Below are positions 1 to 9,869 of a stretch of 64,000 nucleotides of DNA, piece after piece. This DNA comes from Clostridiales bacterium. GTDB taxonomy: Bacteria; Bacillota; Clostridia; Lachnospirales; Lachnospiraceae. The DNA is taken from NCBI GenBank assembly GCA_015655075.1, contig JAATFT010000055.1, forward strand, positions 102,626 through 166,625. Direction: 5' to 3'. The notes under the pieces are model-generated. The model was not told the DNA's origin. It saw nothing but the letters and a program-made list of their open reading frames with translations, and did no database searches. A program made the translations under genes and the position numbers. Positions within the stretch are counted from its first letter, which is position 1. Every line of letters starts with the position of its first letter.

Positions 1-1
1 C

Positions 2-2359
2 AATGTTCAATATGCGCTGCGGCCGGATTCCTTTGAATACTGTGTCATTGAGGTAAATCCCAGGGTAAGCCGTTCCTCTGCTCTGGCCTCCAAGGCCACC
101 GGATATCCCATTGCCAAGGTCGCCGCTAAAATAGCGTTGGGCTATAATCTGGATGAAATCCAGAATGCGATTACCGGTAAGACTTATGCCAGTTTTGAAC
201 CTGCCCTGGACTATGTGGTTGTTAAGATACCCAAATGGCCCTTTGATAAATTTATTATGGCAAAAAGGACCTTAACCACCCAGATGAAAGCAACCGGCGA
301 GGTTATGAGCATCTGTACGAATTTTGAGGGAGCCTTAATGAAGGCGTTGCGTTCATTGGAGCAGAACATATACAGCCTCCACTACGGCGGTTACGAGCAA
401 TTTCCCATGGATGAAATCAGGGAAAAATTACATCAGATCGATGACAGACGTCTGTTTGTAATTGCAGAAGCAATCCGCAGGGGAATTACTTTTGATGAAA
501 TATATGATATAACAAAAATAGACAAATGGTTTTTAGATAAGATTGCCGTTCTGGTTGAAATGGAAGAGGATTTAAAAACCAGGCCGTTGACAAAAGAATT
601 ATTGGAAGAAGCAAAAAGACTGGAATTCCCTGACCGTGTTATTGCGGAATTCACAGGTAAAACTCCGGAGGAGGTGAAAAAACTCCGCAAGGAGGACTAT
701 AAAATTATACCCGCCTTCAAAATGGTGGATACCTGCGCGGCGGAGTTTGAAGCCAGCACGCCCTATTACTATTCCTGCTTTGGCAGTGAAAATGAGGTGG
801 ACCCGGTTAAGACCAGGAAAAAGGTTATGGTACTGGGTTCCGGTCCAATCCGTATTGGGCAGGGTATTGAATTTGATTATTGCTCCGTACACAGCGTATG
901 GGCCTTGAGTAAAGCAGGATATGAAACTATAATCGTAAATAATAACCCGGAAACCGTTAGTACGGATTTTGATATAGCGGATAAATTATATTTTGAACCC
1001 CTTACCCCGGAGGATGTGGAAAATATTGTGGATTTGGAGCGGCCGGACGGGGCGGTTGTGCAATTCGGCGGCCAGACTGCAATTAAACTGACGGATGCTT
1101 TGTTAAAAATGGGTGTGCCGATTCTTGGAACCTCTGCGGAAAACGTGAATGCGGCGGAAGACAGGGAATTATTTGATGAAATTCTGGAAGAATGTTGCAT
1201 ACCAAGACCTGCGGGCAAGACTGTGTTTACGGCGGAAGAAGCAATTGCGGCAGCCAATGAGCTGCGATATCCGGTTTTGGTAAGGCCCTCCTATGTATTG
1301 GGCGGACAGGGAATGCAGATTGCCATTTCCGATGACGATATAAGGGAATTTATGGCAATCATTAATCAGAATGTCCAGGAACATCCCATTCTGGTTGATA
1401 AATATCTGATGGGCAAGGAGGTTGAGGTAGATGCCGTATGCGACGGGGAGGATATCCTGATTCCCGGTATTATGGAGCATGTGGAACGCGCCGGTATCCA
1501 TTCCGGTGACAGTATCTCAGTATATCCTGCACAGAATGTGACCGAAAGACTCCGGAATGTGATTGTCGATTACACCGGAAAGCTGGCAAAATCCCTTAAT
1601 GTAATCGGCTTAATCAATATACAGTTCATCCTGTATAACGACGAAGTATATGTAATCGAAGTAAATCCCCGTTCCAGCCGTACCGTTCCCTATATCAGCA
1701 AAGTAACCGGCATTCCCATTGTAGCTCTGGCCTCCCGCGTCATATTGGGGGAAAGGATTAAAGACTTGGGATATGGAACCGGTCTGGCACCCAACGGAGA
1801 CTATATAGCAATTAAAATGCCCGTATTCTCCTTTGAAAAATTACAGGGAGCCGATATCAGCCTTGGTCCGGAAATGAAATCCACCGGTGAATGTCTGGGA
1901 ATTGCCAAGACCTTTAATGAAGCTTTATATAAAGCTTTTTTAGGTGCGGGAATTAACCTACCCAAGCACAAGAAAATGATAATAACCGTAAAAGATACGG
2001 ATAAACTGGAAGCTGTAAAAGTGGGCAAAAGATTTAAGGCACTTGGTTACGACATATATGCAACCAGAAGTACGGCCAGATTTTTAAACGAGAACGGGGT
2101 GGAAGCCATCCCGGTTAACAAGCTGGATAAGGAGGCGCCGACGATTATTGATTTAATCCTTGGTCATGAGATAGATCTGGTTATTGACACGCCGACCCAG
2201 GGCCGGGATAAATCCAGGGACGGATTCTTAATACGCCGTACCTCCATAGAAACGGGCGTAACCTGCCTGACCTCACTGGATACGGCCAATGCCCTGCTAA
2301 CCAGCCTTGAAAATGCGGATACTGACAATATTTCATTAATTGATATAGCAAAAATATGA
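2..2359 (+). CDS. carB: carbamoyl-phosphate synthase large subunit, 5'-truncated by window edge
   Basis: The reading frame is open from base 2, so the gene begins upstream of the window; the TTG at 137 is internal. CarB makes carbamoyl phosphate from bicarbonate, ATP and glutamine-derived ammonia, feeding pyrimidine and arginine synthesis in the cytosol. Visible in order are the end of the first ATP-grasp half (IEVNPRVSRSSALASK), the helical oligomerisation domain, and the second synthetase half starting near VLGSGPIRIGQGIEFDY. A second ATP-grasp copy of the same motif (VIEVNPRSSRTVPYISK) and a C-terminal methylglyoxal-synthase-like allosteric domain (residues about 650-785) follow. The duplicated VNPRxSR motif is diagnostic. 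It is convergent with the protease gene at 2429. Confidence 0.97.
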   Translation, partial: NVQYALRPDSFEYCVIEVNPRVSRSSALASKATGYPIAKVAAKIALGYNLDEIQNAITGKTYASFEPALDYVVVKIPKWPFDKFIMAKRTLTTQMKATGEVMSICTNFEGALMKALRSLEQNIYSLHYGGYEQFPMDEIREKLHQIDDRRLFVIAEAIRRGITFDEIYDITKIDKWFLDKIAVLVEMEEDLKTRPLTKELLEEAKRLEFPDRVIAEFTGKTPEEVKKLRKEDYKIIPAFKMVDTCAAEFEASTPYYYSCFGSENEVDPVKTRKKVMVLGSGPIRIGQGIEFDYCSVHSVWALSKAGYETIIVNNNPETVSTDFDIADKLYFEPLTPEDVENIVDLERPDGAVVQFGGQTAIKLTDALLKMGVPILGTSAENVNAAEDRELFDEILEECCIPRPAGKTVFTAEEAIAAANELRYPVLVRPSYVLGGQGMQIAISDDDIREFMAIINQNVQEHPILVDKYLMGKEVEVDAVCDGEDILIPGIMEHVERAGIHSGDSISVYPAQNVTERLRNVIVDYTGKLAKSLNVIGLINIQFILYNDEVYVIEVNPRSSRTVPYISKVTGIPIVALASRVILGERIKDLGYGTGLAPNGDYIAIKMPVFSFEKLQGADISLGPEMKSTGECLGIAKTFNEALYKAFLGAGINLPKHKKMIITVKDTDKLEAVKVGKRFKALGYDIYATRSTARFLNENGVEAIPVNKLDKEAPTIIDLILGHEIDLVIDTPTQGRDKSRDGFLIRRTSIETGVTCLTSLDTANALLTSLENADTDNISLIDIAKI

Positions 2360-2374
2360 TTAATATGCCAAAAC

Positions 2375-2412
2375 GGGCAGTAAATCATCTGTCCCTGGAT
2401 GACTTACTGCCG
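2375..2412. terminator. stem-loop between convergent carB and protease genes
   Basis: GGGCAGTAAATCAT pairs with ATGACTTACTGCC around a 10-base loop, with one mismatch. It lies just after carB and just before the stop of the convergent protease. No clear U-tract follows, so its role as an intrinsic terminator is inferred from position. Confidence 0.5.
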
Positions 2413-2428
2413 GACAATTCCGGGTATA

Positions 2429-4144
2429 CTAACCTGTCGTTTCTCCTCTTAAACTATTAAAGGAATTATAAATATCTAAAATACCGTAGCCCCATTCCCT
2501 GTTAGGATAGGTGGTACCTGGATTTCTTCTTGCACCACGTATCAGCAGATTTTTTATTTCCACACTGTCAAGCTGGGTATAATTACCTTCAATGATGCCC
2601 CATTCCAGCAGCATGGCGGCGACTCCTGCCGTGTGGGCTGCAGCCACGCTGGTACCTGTCATGGTAATATAGGTATTGCCCGGACCGGGACCAATCAGAT
2701 TGACTCCCGGCGCAGCCATGTCGGGGCTTATATTACCTGTTCTTGTATATCCTCTGCTGGCGTTGATAAAGAGGCTTTGATTGAGATAATTGTAAGCCGT
2801 GACAACAATGGGAATTATGGTATTGCCGGGAGAGGTTAAGGTGGTTTCGGGAGTGGGCTGGGTAAAATAAGTCTGGTCGCTTACAAAATTTGATATAGGA
2901 AGCCAGACATTAAAACGAGAATCCAGGTCAATATTGGAATATACCCGAAATCTCCATATACCTTCGGTAGGAGTGTTAAATCGCATCAGGATCAGCTGGT
3001 CTCCTGTCTGAGCCTCTACAATTTGATAGTCCACATAAATTACAGTTTCTTCAAAAATAAAACGAATTACTCTGGTTTCTCCGATTCTGGCAGGTATTCT
3101 TGGTATGAATTCTCCCGTAGGGGACAGGATATCAATGGAAAAAGTACTGGGAGATTCGCCCCATAATTCCATGGAAAATCCTCCTTCATTTGATCCAACC
3201 CTTAATTCAAACGTTTCATATTCAATTCCGCGGGCAATGATTCCCTCAAAATGATGCCCGCTGTTGCCTTCATTACCTCCGGCTACTGAGACACTTATTC
3301 CTGTAAAATCAGCTACGGTAGAAAGATAATTACTGAAAATGCCCCGTTCATCATGGGCGCCCTGAGAAGTACCAAAGCCTATGCAGATGGATAAAGGTCT
3401 CATTAACCGGTTGGCAATGCTTAGCAGATAATTAATTCCCAGCATAATATCTGTTGACTGAAAACATATGGCATCCTGGGGTATTGAAAAGAAGTCTCTT
3501 GTAAATTGCTTTGCCTGTCTTAACTTAACTACCACAATATTGGCAAAGGGAACTACGCCGGAAAAATTATTTTCATTACTTTCCGAACCTGCCGCAATAC
3601 CCGCAAGAAAAGTACCATGCCCCTCCTCGTCAGTGCTTGGTACGATAGAAAGGGGAGTACTGATCTCAAGGGCAAGGTTAATCTGTGCCTGGGTGTATTC
3701 CGTACCATAGAAAAAGCCCTCCGGCGACTGTCCGGTTTGAATTGTCTGATCCCATATGGAATATATTTTTGTTGTACCGTCGGCATTTTTAAATGCATCG
3801 TGGGTATAATCAATTCCCGTATCAATAATTCCTATTAAAACACCCTCGCCTCTTAAGCTGAAGCCGGGTATATTTCGGATTCTGGTAACCCCGGAGGCTT
3901 CCAAACTGCCGGCATCCATTAAACCAAAGCAGCTGGGATAGATACTATATCCGTATTGTTGAATTAAATTATCCGGCAGGCTGCTGATAGGAGCATAAAC
4001 GACGGCATGAGTCGTAGTAAGGGGAGTATAACAGGTATTTCGATTTGCCGTAAACTGATCCAGACGTTGCCCGAATTCTAAAACAAATTCAGCATAATCT
4101 TCACTAAGAGCATAATCTCTGCAATTTTGATCCAAGGTCATCAT
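2429..4144 (-). CDS. S8 family subtilisin-like serine protease (Csp-like)
   Basis: A protein of about 571 aa with the complete subtilisin triad: Asp in IGIIDTGIDYTHDAF, His in DEEGHGTFLAGIAAG and Ser in MTGTSVAAAHTAGVAAML. A roughly 200-residue insert between His and Ser resembles the insert of clostridial Csp-type and other large Lachnospiraceae S8 peptidases. No signal peptide is visible and the N-terminus is acidic and short, so the protein is either cytosolic or exported by another route. The frame opens with TTG at 4150, but ATG at 4144 or 4141 next to GGAG is the likely start. The gene is monocistronic, divergent from the GGDEF/EAL gene, and convergent with carB. Its substrate is unknown. 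Confidence 0.9.
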   Translation of the reverse strand: MMTLDQNCRDYALSEDYAEFVLEFGQRLDQFTANRNTCYTPLTTTHAVVYAPISSLPDNLIQQYGYSIYPSCFGLMDAGSLEASGVTRIRNIPGFSLRGEGVLIGIIDTGIDYTHDAFKNADGTTKIYSIWDQTIQTGQSPEGFFYGTEYTQAQINLALEISTPLSIVPSTDEEGHGTFLAGIAAGSESNENNFSGVVPFANIVVVKLRQAKQFTRDFFSIPQDAICFQSTDIMLGINYLLSIANRLMRPLSICIGFGTSQGAHDERGIFSNYLSTVADFTGISVSVAGGNEGNSGHHFEGIIARGIEYETFELRVGSNEGGFSMELWGESPSTFSIDILSPTGEFIPRIPARIGETRVIRFIFEETVIYVDYQIVEAQTGDQLILMRFNTPTEGIWRFRVYSNIDLDSRFNVWLPISNFVSDQTYFTQPTPETTLTSPGNTIIPIVVTAYNYLNQSLFINASRGYTRTGNISPDMAAPGVNLIGPGPGNTYITMTGTSVAAAHTAGVAAMLLEWGIIEGNYTQLDSVEIKNLLIRGARRNPGTTYPNREWGYGILDIYNSFNSLRGETTG

Positions 4145-4259
4145 CTCCAATATATAGAATTCATTATTTAAATATATGAGCCATTATCTTTATTATTCTT
4201 TATAACAATTAAGCACCTGCTATAATATGGAATTACAGGAAGCTTTTTCACTTTTTTTG

Positions 4260-4288
4260 TTGTCTGATATTAAAATTCATGGTATAAT
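4260..4288 (+). promoter_or_regulatory. sigma-70-type promoter for the GGDEF/EAL gene
   Basis: TTGTCT (4260-4265), a 17-base spacer and TATAAT (4283-4288), about 57 bases before the ATG at 4345. Confidence 0.5.
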
Positions 4289-4344
4289 TTATTATAATTC
4301 TACTTCATTAAAAGTACATCAGGGAAGATGGGAAAACATACAAC

Positions 4345-6975
4345 ATGGATGGGAAAGATAAAATACCAAGGAAAAGAAATCTTTACACGAAAGAACGATT
4401 AATGGATTTTTTTACAAATATTTCATTGCCGGACGGTGTGACCTGCAATTATATAGAAAAAGATAATTATATTGAATTTGTTTATAACGGCATTATTTAT
4501 TCCGCATTAATTGACGGAGATAACTGGGAAGAAATAAAGAGGGAAATGTTTCGGCAGAAGGAACGCAAGCTTATGGAAAGTTTTCTGATGAAAGAACTTG
4601 AAAAGCAGGATTCCCTGACGAAATTATTTAATAAAGAATACAGCAGGCGTATAATAGAAGAATTCTTAAAAGCTTCCAAGCCGGGCTCCCACCATGCACT
4701 TATGATCGTTGATATCGATAATTTTCAGGTGGTGAATGAGAACCTTGGTTATTTATTTGGCGATACGGTTTTAGTTGATATCGCGGAATCTTTAAAAAAA
4801 ATATTTTACGATACGGATATCGCCGGCCGGATTGGCGGAGACGAATTCCTTATATTTTTAAAAGATGTTGTTAGCACGGAAGTGTTAAAGGACAAGGCAG
4901 GAGAAATCTATTCCGTATTCCGTAATACTTATACCGGTGAGAATAAGGATTATATGTTGTCCTGCAGCATCGGAATCGGAATCTATCCGGGTGACGGTTT
5001 GGACTTTATGCAGCTGTTCATGAAAGCGGATGCGGCTTTAAGACATACCAGGGAAAGGCATAAGAATTTTTACGGTTTCTATCATGATATACAAAAGGTT
5101 GCCGGTTATATTGCTCCCCGCTGTTATGAGAAATATAAGATAACGAAAACCAGAGCATATGGAAGCAATAATTTTGATAAGGAAATTACTGCTTTTGCCT
5201 TTGATATTATGTCACGGACCAAGGATGTAAACAGTGCGATTAATCTTTTACTGAATAAGGTAAGGACACAATTTAGCTGTAATCATATCTGTATATTGGA
5301 AAATTCTGTACCAAATTCAAATTTTAATATAACCTATCTTCGCTGTAAAGACGCGGCGAATCAGGAGAAAAACGAACTCAATCATTTTATAACCGAATTA
5401 AAAGACTACACCCATAAATTTGATGAAAGCGGCATTTATTTCATTAATAATGTGAGCGAATTAAGAACGGAAAAAGATAAAATTATTCTTAATTCTTTGG
5501 GAATTCAGGCATTACTTCAATGCGGATTTTTTGAAAACGGTATTTTAAAAGGTTGTGTCAGCATACATGACTGTGAGAAGCCAAGATATTGGACACAGTA
5601 TGAAATCGATTCTTTAGTTACCATAACGAAAATAATTTCCTCTTATTTATTAAAAATGCGGGCGTCGGAGCGTGCCAGCGAGCAGCTTTATAAAATCAGG
5701 AACTATGACGCCTTAACGGGACTGCCTACCTTACATAAATTTAAAAAGGATGTCAGGCAATTATTGGAGGAGCATCCGGAACAAAAATACGCCGTCATTT
5801 ATTCGGACATTATCCAGTTTAAATACATAAATGATTCCCTGGGATATGACGTTGGCGATAAAATATTATGTGATTTTGCAATGCTTATATCCTGCAACGG
5901 GAAAAAAACAAAAGGCCTGGCAAGATTTTCAGGAGATAATTTTGTGGCGGCTGTTCCCCTGGAGGATAAAAAATTGCTTAAGGACCAAATTATGACTTTC
6001 AATGAGCAGTTTAATGCGATGCAGAGGGCGAAGTATCCTGGAAACAAGTTTATTGTTGCCAGCGGTGTTTCTTTTATTGACGAGTCAAAAGATATTACGG
6101 CTGCTATTGATAATGCCAATATTGCAAGAAAAAGCATAAAGAATTCACCCGAAATCACCTGTAAGTTTTTTGACAACGCCATGAAAATTAAGCTTCAAAG
6201 GGAAGCGGAGATTACCAATTCTATGGAACAGGCTCTTAAAAATGGTGAATTTATCGTATATCTACAGCCTAAAATCGGTTTAATGGAGAATAATTTAGTG
6301 GGAGCGGAAGCCTTGGTGAGATGGAAAAAGAAGGACAATACCCTGATTCCTCCCAATGATTTCATTCCCCTGTTTGAACGTAACGGCTTTGTTGTTAATG
6401 TGGATTTTTATATCTACGAAGAAGTTTGTAAACTGATTCAATCATGGATAAAGAACGGTTTTCCCGTTTTACCCATATCCGTTAATGTATCCAGAATTCA
6501 TTTAAATGATGAGGATTTTGTAAATGAAATTAAGAATTTGGTGGATCATTATAAGATACCTTATCATTTATTGGAATTGGAGCTGACGGAAAGTATGTTC
6601 TTAAGTAATGTGGAAGCGGCACTGTCCACGATGAAAAAACTTCGGAAGCTGGGATTCGGCGTTTCCATAGACGATTTTGGCTCGGGTTATTCCTCCCTTA
6701 ATTTATTGAAGAATATGGAAACCGATGTTATAAAGCTGGATAAGGAATTTTTTAGACAGGGCGGCATACAAAAGGAAGAGCAGATTATCGTATCCAGTAT
6801 TATTAGTATGGCAAAACAGCTGAATATGAAGGTGTTATCGGAAGGGGTGGAAACACAGACCCAGTCGGATTTTCTGAAAAGCGTATCCTGCGATATGGCA
6901 CAGGGCTTTCTTTATTCAAGACCCATTCCGGTTGACGAATTTGAAAAATTAGTAAAGAATCAATTATTAAAATAA
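4345..6975 (+). CDS. GGDEF-GAF-GGDEF-EAL cyclic-di-GMP protein
   Basis: An 876-aa cytosolic protein that probably turns over the second messenger c-di-GMP. The first GGDEF domain (about residues 95-240) keeps an intact RIGGDEF signature. A GAF-like region (about 275-445) follows, then a second GGDEF-like domain (about 450-610) whose signature is degraded to FSGDNF. The C-terminal EAL domain (about 620-870) keeps the catalytic set: AEALVRW, NVS, LELTES, IDDFGSGYSS, KLDKEF and EGVET. On motifs it could both make and degrade c-di-GMP; the second GGDEF is more likely regulatory. No transmembrane helix is evident. A long stem-loop follows the stop codon. The ribosome site is weak (AGGGAAGATGGG). 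Confidence 0.93.
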   Translation: MDGKDKIPRKRNLYTKERLMDFFTNISLPDGVTCNYIEKDNYIEFVYNGIIYSALIDGDNWEEIKREMFRQKERKLMESFLMKELEKQDSLTKLFNKEYSRRIIEEFLKASKPGSHHALMIVDIDNFQVVNENLGYLFGDTVLVDIAESLKKIFYDTDIAGRIGGDEFLIFLKDVVSTEVLKDKAGEIYSVFRNTYTGENKDYMLSCSIGIGIYPGDGLDFMQLFMKADAALRHTRERHKNFYGFYHDIQKVAGYIAPRCYEKYKITKTRAYGSNNFDKEITAFAFDIMSRTKDVNSAINLLLNKVRTQFSCNHICILENSVPNSNFNITYLRCKDAANQEKNELNHFITELKDYTHKFDESGIYFINNVSELRTEKDKIILNSLGIQALLQCGFFENGILKGCVSIHDCEKPRYWTQYEIDSLVTITKIISSYLLKMRASERASEQLYKIRNYDALTGLPTLHKFKKDVRQLLEEHPEQKYAVIYSDIIQFKYINDSLGYDVGDKILCDFAMLISCNGKKTKGLARFSGDNFVAAVPLEDKKLLKDQIMTFNEQFNAMQRAKYPGNKFIVASGVSFIDESKDITAAIDNANIARKSIKNSPEITCKFFDNAMKIKLQREAEITNSMEQALKNGEFIVYLQPKIGLMENNLVGAEALVRWKKKDNTLIPPNDFIPLFERNGFVVNVDFYIYEEVCKLIQSWIKNGFPVLPISVNVSRIHLNDEDFVNEIKNLVDHYKIPYHLLELELTESMFLSNVEAALSTMKKLRKLGFGVSIDDFGSGYSSLNLLKNMETDVIKLDKEFFRQGGIQKEEQIIVSSIISMAKQLNMKVLSEGVETQTQSDFLKSVSCDMAQGFLYSRPIPVDEFEKLVKNQLLK

Positions 6976-7001
6976 GGAAATTCCCCCTTTCCTGTTTAAA
7001 G

Positions 7002-7060
7002 TTCGGAAACTCTTTGTATGCAGATTTGTACCGCAAAGATGCGTACGGGGAGTTTCCGAG
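7002..7060. other. 21-bp stem-loop downstream of the GGDEF/EAL gene
   Basis: The 5' arm 7002-7022 (core CGGAAACTC...GTATGCA) pairs along its length with 7040-7060 (TGCGTAC...GAGTTTCCG), with G-U wobbles in the middle and a 17-base loop. There is no U-tract, so it may be a 3' stabiliser or a structured RNA rather than a simple terminator. The rest of the 423-base gap to yicI shows no gene. Confidence 0.55.
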
Positions 7061-7068
7061 AGTGCTTG

Positions 7069-7107
7069 TTTATTATGATGGAGCATATAAACCTAAATCA
7101 TAATAAA
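7069..7107. repeat. 11-bp perfect inverted repeat upstream of yicI
   Basis: TTTATTATGAT (7069-7079) and ATCATAATAAA (7097-7107) are perfect inverted copies 17 bases apart. The element may be an operator or an RNA hairpin in the gap between the c-di-GMP gene and yicI; it lies about 290 bases before the yicI start. Confidence 0.35.
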
Positions 7108-7398
7108 AGGGAGGGGGATTATTTTGTTCATCTTTAATCTTCCGTTTTTTTCTTTTTTACAGAGGGAAATGTATGGTCTGACCGGCCATTTCACCTGCCT
7201 AATTAGTATAATTAATAAACAATAATACATGTCGGATAGGAGATAAAACATTGCCGGATTAAAAATTATGGATATAATAAAACTTAACAGAAATTGATTT
7301 TAAAATTGGTTTAAATTGGTTTTGAAATTTCTGATATAAGGCAGTGCTTTTTAAAATGATACAGAATAATGAAACCGGCTGATGGAAAGGAGATATCT

Positions 7399-9768
7399 AT
7401 GAAATTTAGCAATGGATGCTGGGTACAAAGAGAAAGAACGGAATGCTTCAGCCCGGCCGAGGTCTATGAAACAAAACGAAGCAATAACAGCATAACCTTT
7501 TTGGCGCCTACTCATAAAATCAATCACAGAGGCGACACCCTGGGCGGACCTAACTTAACAATCACAATTTCCGCACCCGCACCGGAGGTCTTAAGAGTTC
7601 AGACCTTCCATTATATTGGCGCCTCGGACCACGGACCCAATTTTGAATTATCCATAGATGATAACGCAGTTTTAGCAATTGAAGAAGAGGACTGGGGTTA
7701 CAGGCTTTTAAGCGGTTCCCTGAATTTAACTGTCAATAAACATAATGGGGATATGGAGTTTAACCGCGGGAAATATAAATTAACGGACAGTAAACGACGT
7801 GACCTGGCATATGTGAAGACGGATTTTAAAGGGCTTGCTTATGAAACCGACAACAAAGACGCCTATATGCGGGAACAGTTGGGTTTGTCCGTAGGAGAAT
7901 TAATCTACGGACTTGGGGAACGTTTTACGCCGTTTATCAAAAACGGACAGACTGTAAATATCTGGAACGAGGACGGCGGTACTTCGACGGAATTATCCTA
8001 TAAAAACATACCGTTTTATCTGTCCAACAGAGGATATGGCATATTGGTCAACAGTCCTGACAAGGTATCCTTTGAAGTAAGTTCGGAGATGGTTAAGAAG
8101 ATTGGTTTTTCCGTTCCGGGGGAAAGCCTGGATTACTTTATTTTTAACGGGCCGACTATGAAAGAGGCCATATCCCGATACACGGATTTAACAGGTAAAC
8201 CGGCGCTTCCGGCACCCTGGACTTTTGGCCTGTGGCTGTCCACTTCCTTTACCACCGACTATGATGAAGAAACGGTGACCGGTTTTGTGGACGGTATGAT
8301 AAAAAGAGAGATTCCTCTCAGTGTATTTCATTTTGACTGCTTCTGGATGAAAAGCTTTCACTGGTCTGATTTTCAGTGGGATAAGGAGGTATTCCCGGAT
8401 CCGGCCGGCATGTTAAAGCGTTTAAAAGAAAAGGGACTTAGGATCTGTGTATGGATAAATTCCTATATTGCCCAGGAGTCGGCTTTATTTGAGGAAGGCA
8501 TGAAAAACGGTTATTTTGTAAAGAGAGTTAACGGCGACGTGTGGCAATGGGATATGTGGCAGCCTGGAATGGCTTTGGTTGACTTTACTAATCCGGCGGC
8601 CTGCGAGTGGTTTTCCTCCAAGCTGGAAGCGTTGATGGATATGGGAGTTGACTGCTTTAAAACTGACTTCGGAGAGAGAATACCCATCAGGGATGTTGTA
8701 TATGATAACGGTGCGGATCCGGTAAAAATGCATAATTATTACACCTATCTCTACAATAAAACCGTATTTGGATTATTGGAGAGAAAAAGGGGAAAAGGAG
8801 ACGGAGTGGTATTTGCCAGAAGCGCCACGGTGGGCGGACAGAAGTTCCCGGTACATTGGGGCGGAGACTGCTGGTCGGACTATGAATCCATGGCGGAAAG
8901 CTTAAGGGGCGGATTGTCCTTGACCATGTCGGGTTTTGGTTTCTGGAGCCATGATATCGGCGGCTTTGAAGATACCTCCACACCGGACGTTTATAAAAGA
9001 TGGGTCGCATTTGGATTACTGTCCTCCCATTCCAGACTGCACGGAAGCACTTCCTACCGTGTGCCCTGGGCTTATGATGAAGAATCGGTTTCGGTAGTCA
9101 GGTTCTTTGCAAAATTAAAGGCCTCTTTAATGCCGTACATTTACAAAAATGCCGTTGAAACCAGTACAACGGGGATACCTACCATGAGAAGCATGGTTTT
9201 GGAATTCCAGGATGACCCCGCCTGCCAGTACCTGGACAGACAGTATATGTTAGGTGACAGCCTTTTGGTGGCGCCTATCTTTAATGAAGAAGGCATGGCA
9301 CAATATTTTGTCCCGGAAGGGAACTGGACGGATTTTCTCACCGGTGAAAAGGTTACGGGCGGAAGATGGATAAAGGAACATCACGGTTATTTAAGCATTC
9401 CCTGCCTGGTGAGGGAAAATTCCATTATTGCGGCAGGGGCGGTGGATACGAAACCGGAATACGACTATGCAAAGGATGTAACCTTAAAAGTTTATGAGCT
9501 AATGGAAGGAACAAAAGCCCAAACAGATGTTTACAACAGCAAAGCGGAGTTGGAATTAAGTGCCTCCGTGTTAAAGGAAGGAAATAAAATTACGGTTCAG
9601 GTTCAAAAATTTGGAGAGGGAAAGCCTTTTCGAATTTATCTCCACAATGTTAAAAATGTGGCTACCATTACCGGCGCCGTCCTTCAGGCCGAAGAGAAGG
9701 GGACAATGCTTCTGCCTGCCGAAGAGGGAAAGGATTCTGTTACGATTATGACTTGTTTGTTAAATTAA
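7399..9768 (+). CDS. yicI: alpha-xylosidase, glycoside hydrolase family 31
   Basis: The enzyme releases alpha-linked xylose from the non-reducing end of xyloglucan oligosaccharides and isoprimeverose, in the cytosol (no signal peptide). The 789-aa length is close to E. coli YicI. The nucleophile Asp is in CFKTDFGERIP and the acid/base Asp in HWGGDCWSDYESM; the SGFGFWSHDIGGFE stretch is typical of the family. ATG 7399 is chosen because AAAGGAGA lies 8 bases upstream; an in-frame ATG at 7369 has no such site. The gene stands alone with its own terminator. A bacterium using plant-wall sugars would fit with the sugar ABC systems further along the window. Confidence 0.95.
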   Translation: MKFSNGCWVQRERTECFSPAEVYETKRSNNSITFLAPTHKINHRGDTLGGPNLTITISAPAPEVLRVQTFHYIGASDHGPNFELSIDDNAVLAIEEEDWGYRLLSGSLNLTVNKHNGDMEFNRGKYKLTDSKRRDLAYVKTDFKGLAYETDNKDAYMREQLGLSVGELIYGLGERFTPFIKNGQTVNIWNEDGGTSTELSYKNIPFYLSNRGYGILVNSPDKVSFEVSSEMVKKIGFSVPGESLDYFIFNGPTMKEAISRYTDLTGKPALPAPWTFGLWLSTSFTTDYDEETVTGFVDGMIKREIPLSVFHFDCFWMKSFHWSDFQWDKEVFPDPAGMLKRLKEKGLRICVWINSYIAQESALFEEGMKNGYFVKRVNGDVWQWDMWQPGMALVDFTNPAACEWFSSKLEALMDMGVDCFKTDFGERIPIRDVVYDNGADPVKMHNYYTYLYNKTVFGLLERKRGKGDGVVFARSATVGGQKFPVHWGGDCWSDYESMAESLRGGLSLTMSGFGFWSHDIGGFEDTSTPDVYKRWVAFGLLSSHSRLHGSTSYRVPWAYDEESVSVVRFFAKLKASLMPYIYKNAVETSTTGIPTMRSMVLEFQDDPACQYLDRQYMLGDSLLVAPIFNEEGMAQYFVPEGNWTDFLTGEKVTGGRWIKEHHGYLSIPCLVRENSIIAAGAVDTKPEYDYAKDVTLKVYELMEGTKAQTDVYNSKAELELSASVLKEGNKITVQVQKFGEGKPFRIYLHNVKNVATITGAVLQAEEKGTMLLPAEEGKDSVTIMTCLLN

Positions 9769-9780
9769 AATATTGAAGTT

Positions 9781-9822
9781 AAAATCAGCCGGAAAACAGT
9801 TTCAATTTTTCCGGCTGATTTT
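9781..9822. terminator. bidirectional intrinsic terminator
   Basis: A 16-bp perfect stem with A-rich and U-rich flanks: AAAATCAGCCGGAAAA (9781-9796) against TTTTCCGGCTGATTTT (9807-9822). It serves yicI and, on the other strand, the agrB operon. Confidence 0.9.
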
Positions 9823-9869
9823 AATTGATATTTGAATTGCTTTGATAAAATAAAAGTTAGAATATAACA

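Noticed and set aside
7215..7310. Mini-ORF after AGGAGATAAAAC near 7240
   Set aside because: No proper start codon at a workable distance and only about 15 codons.
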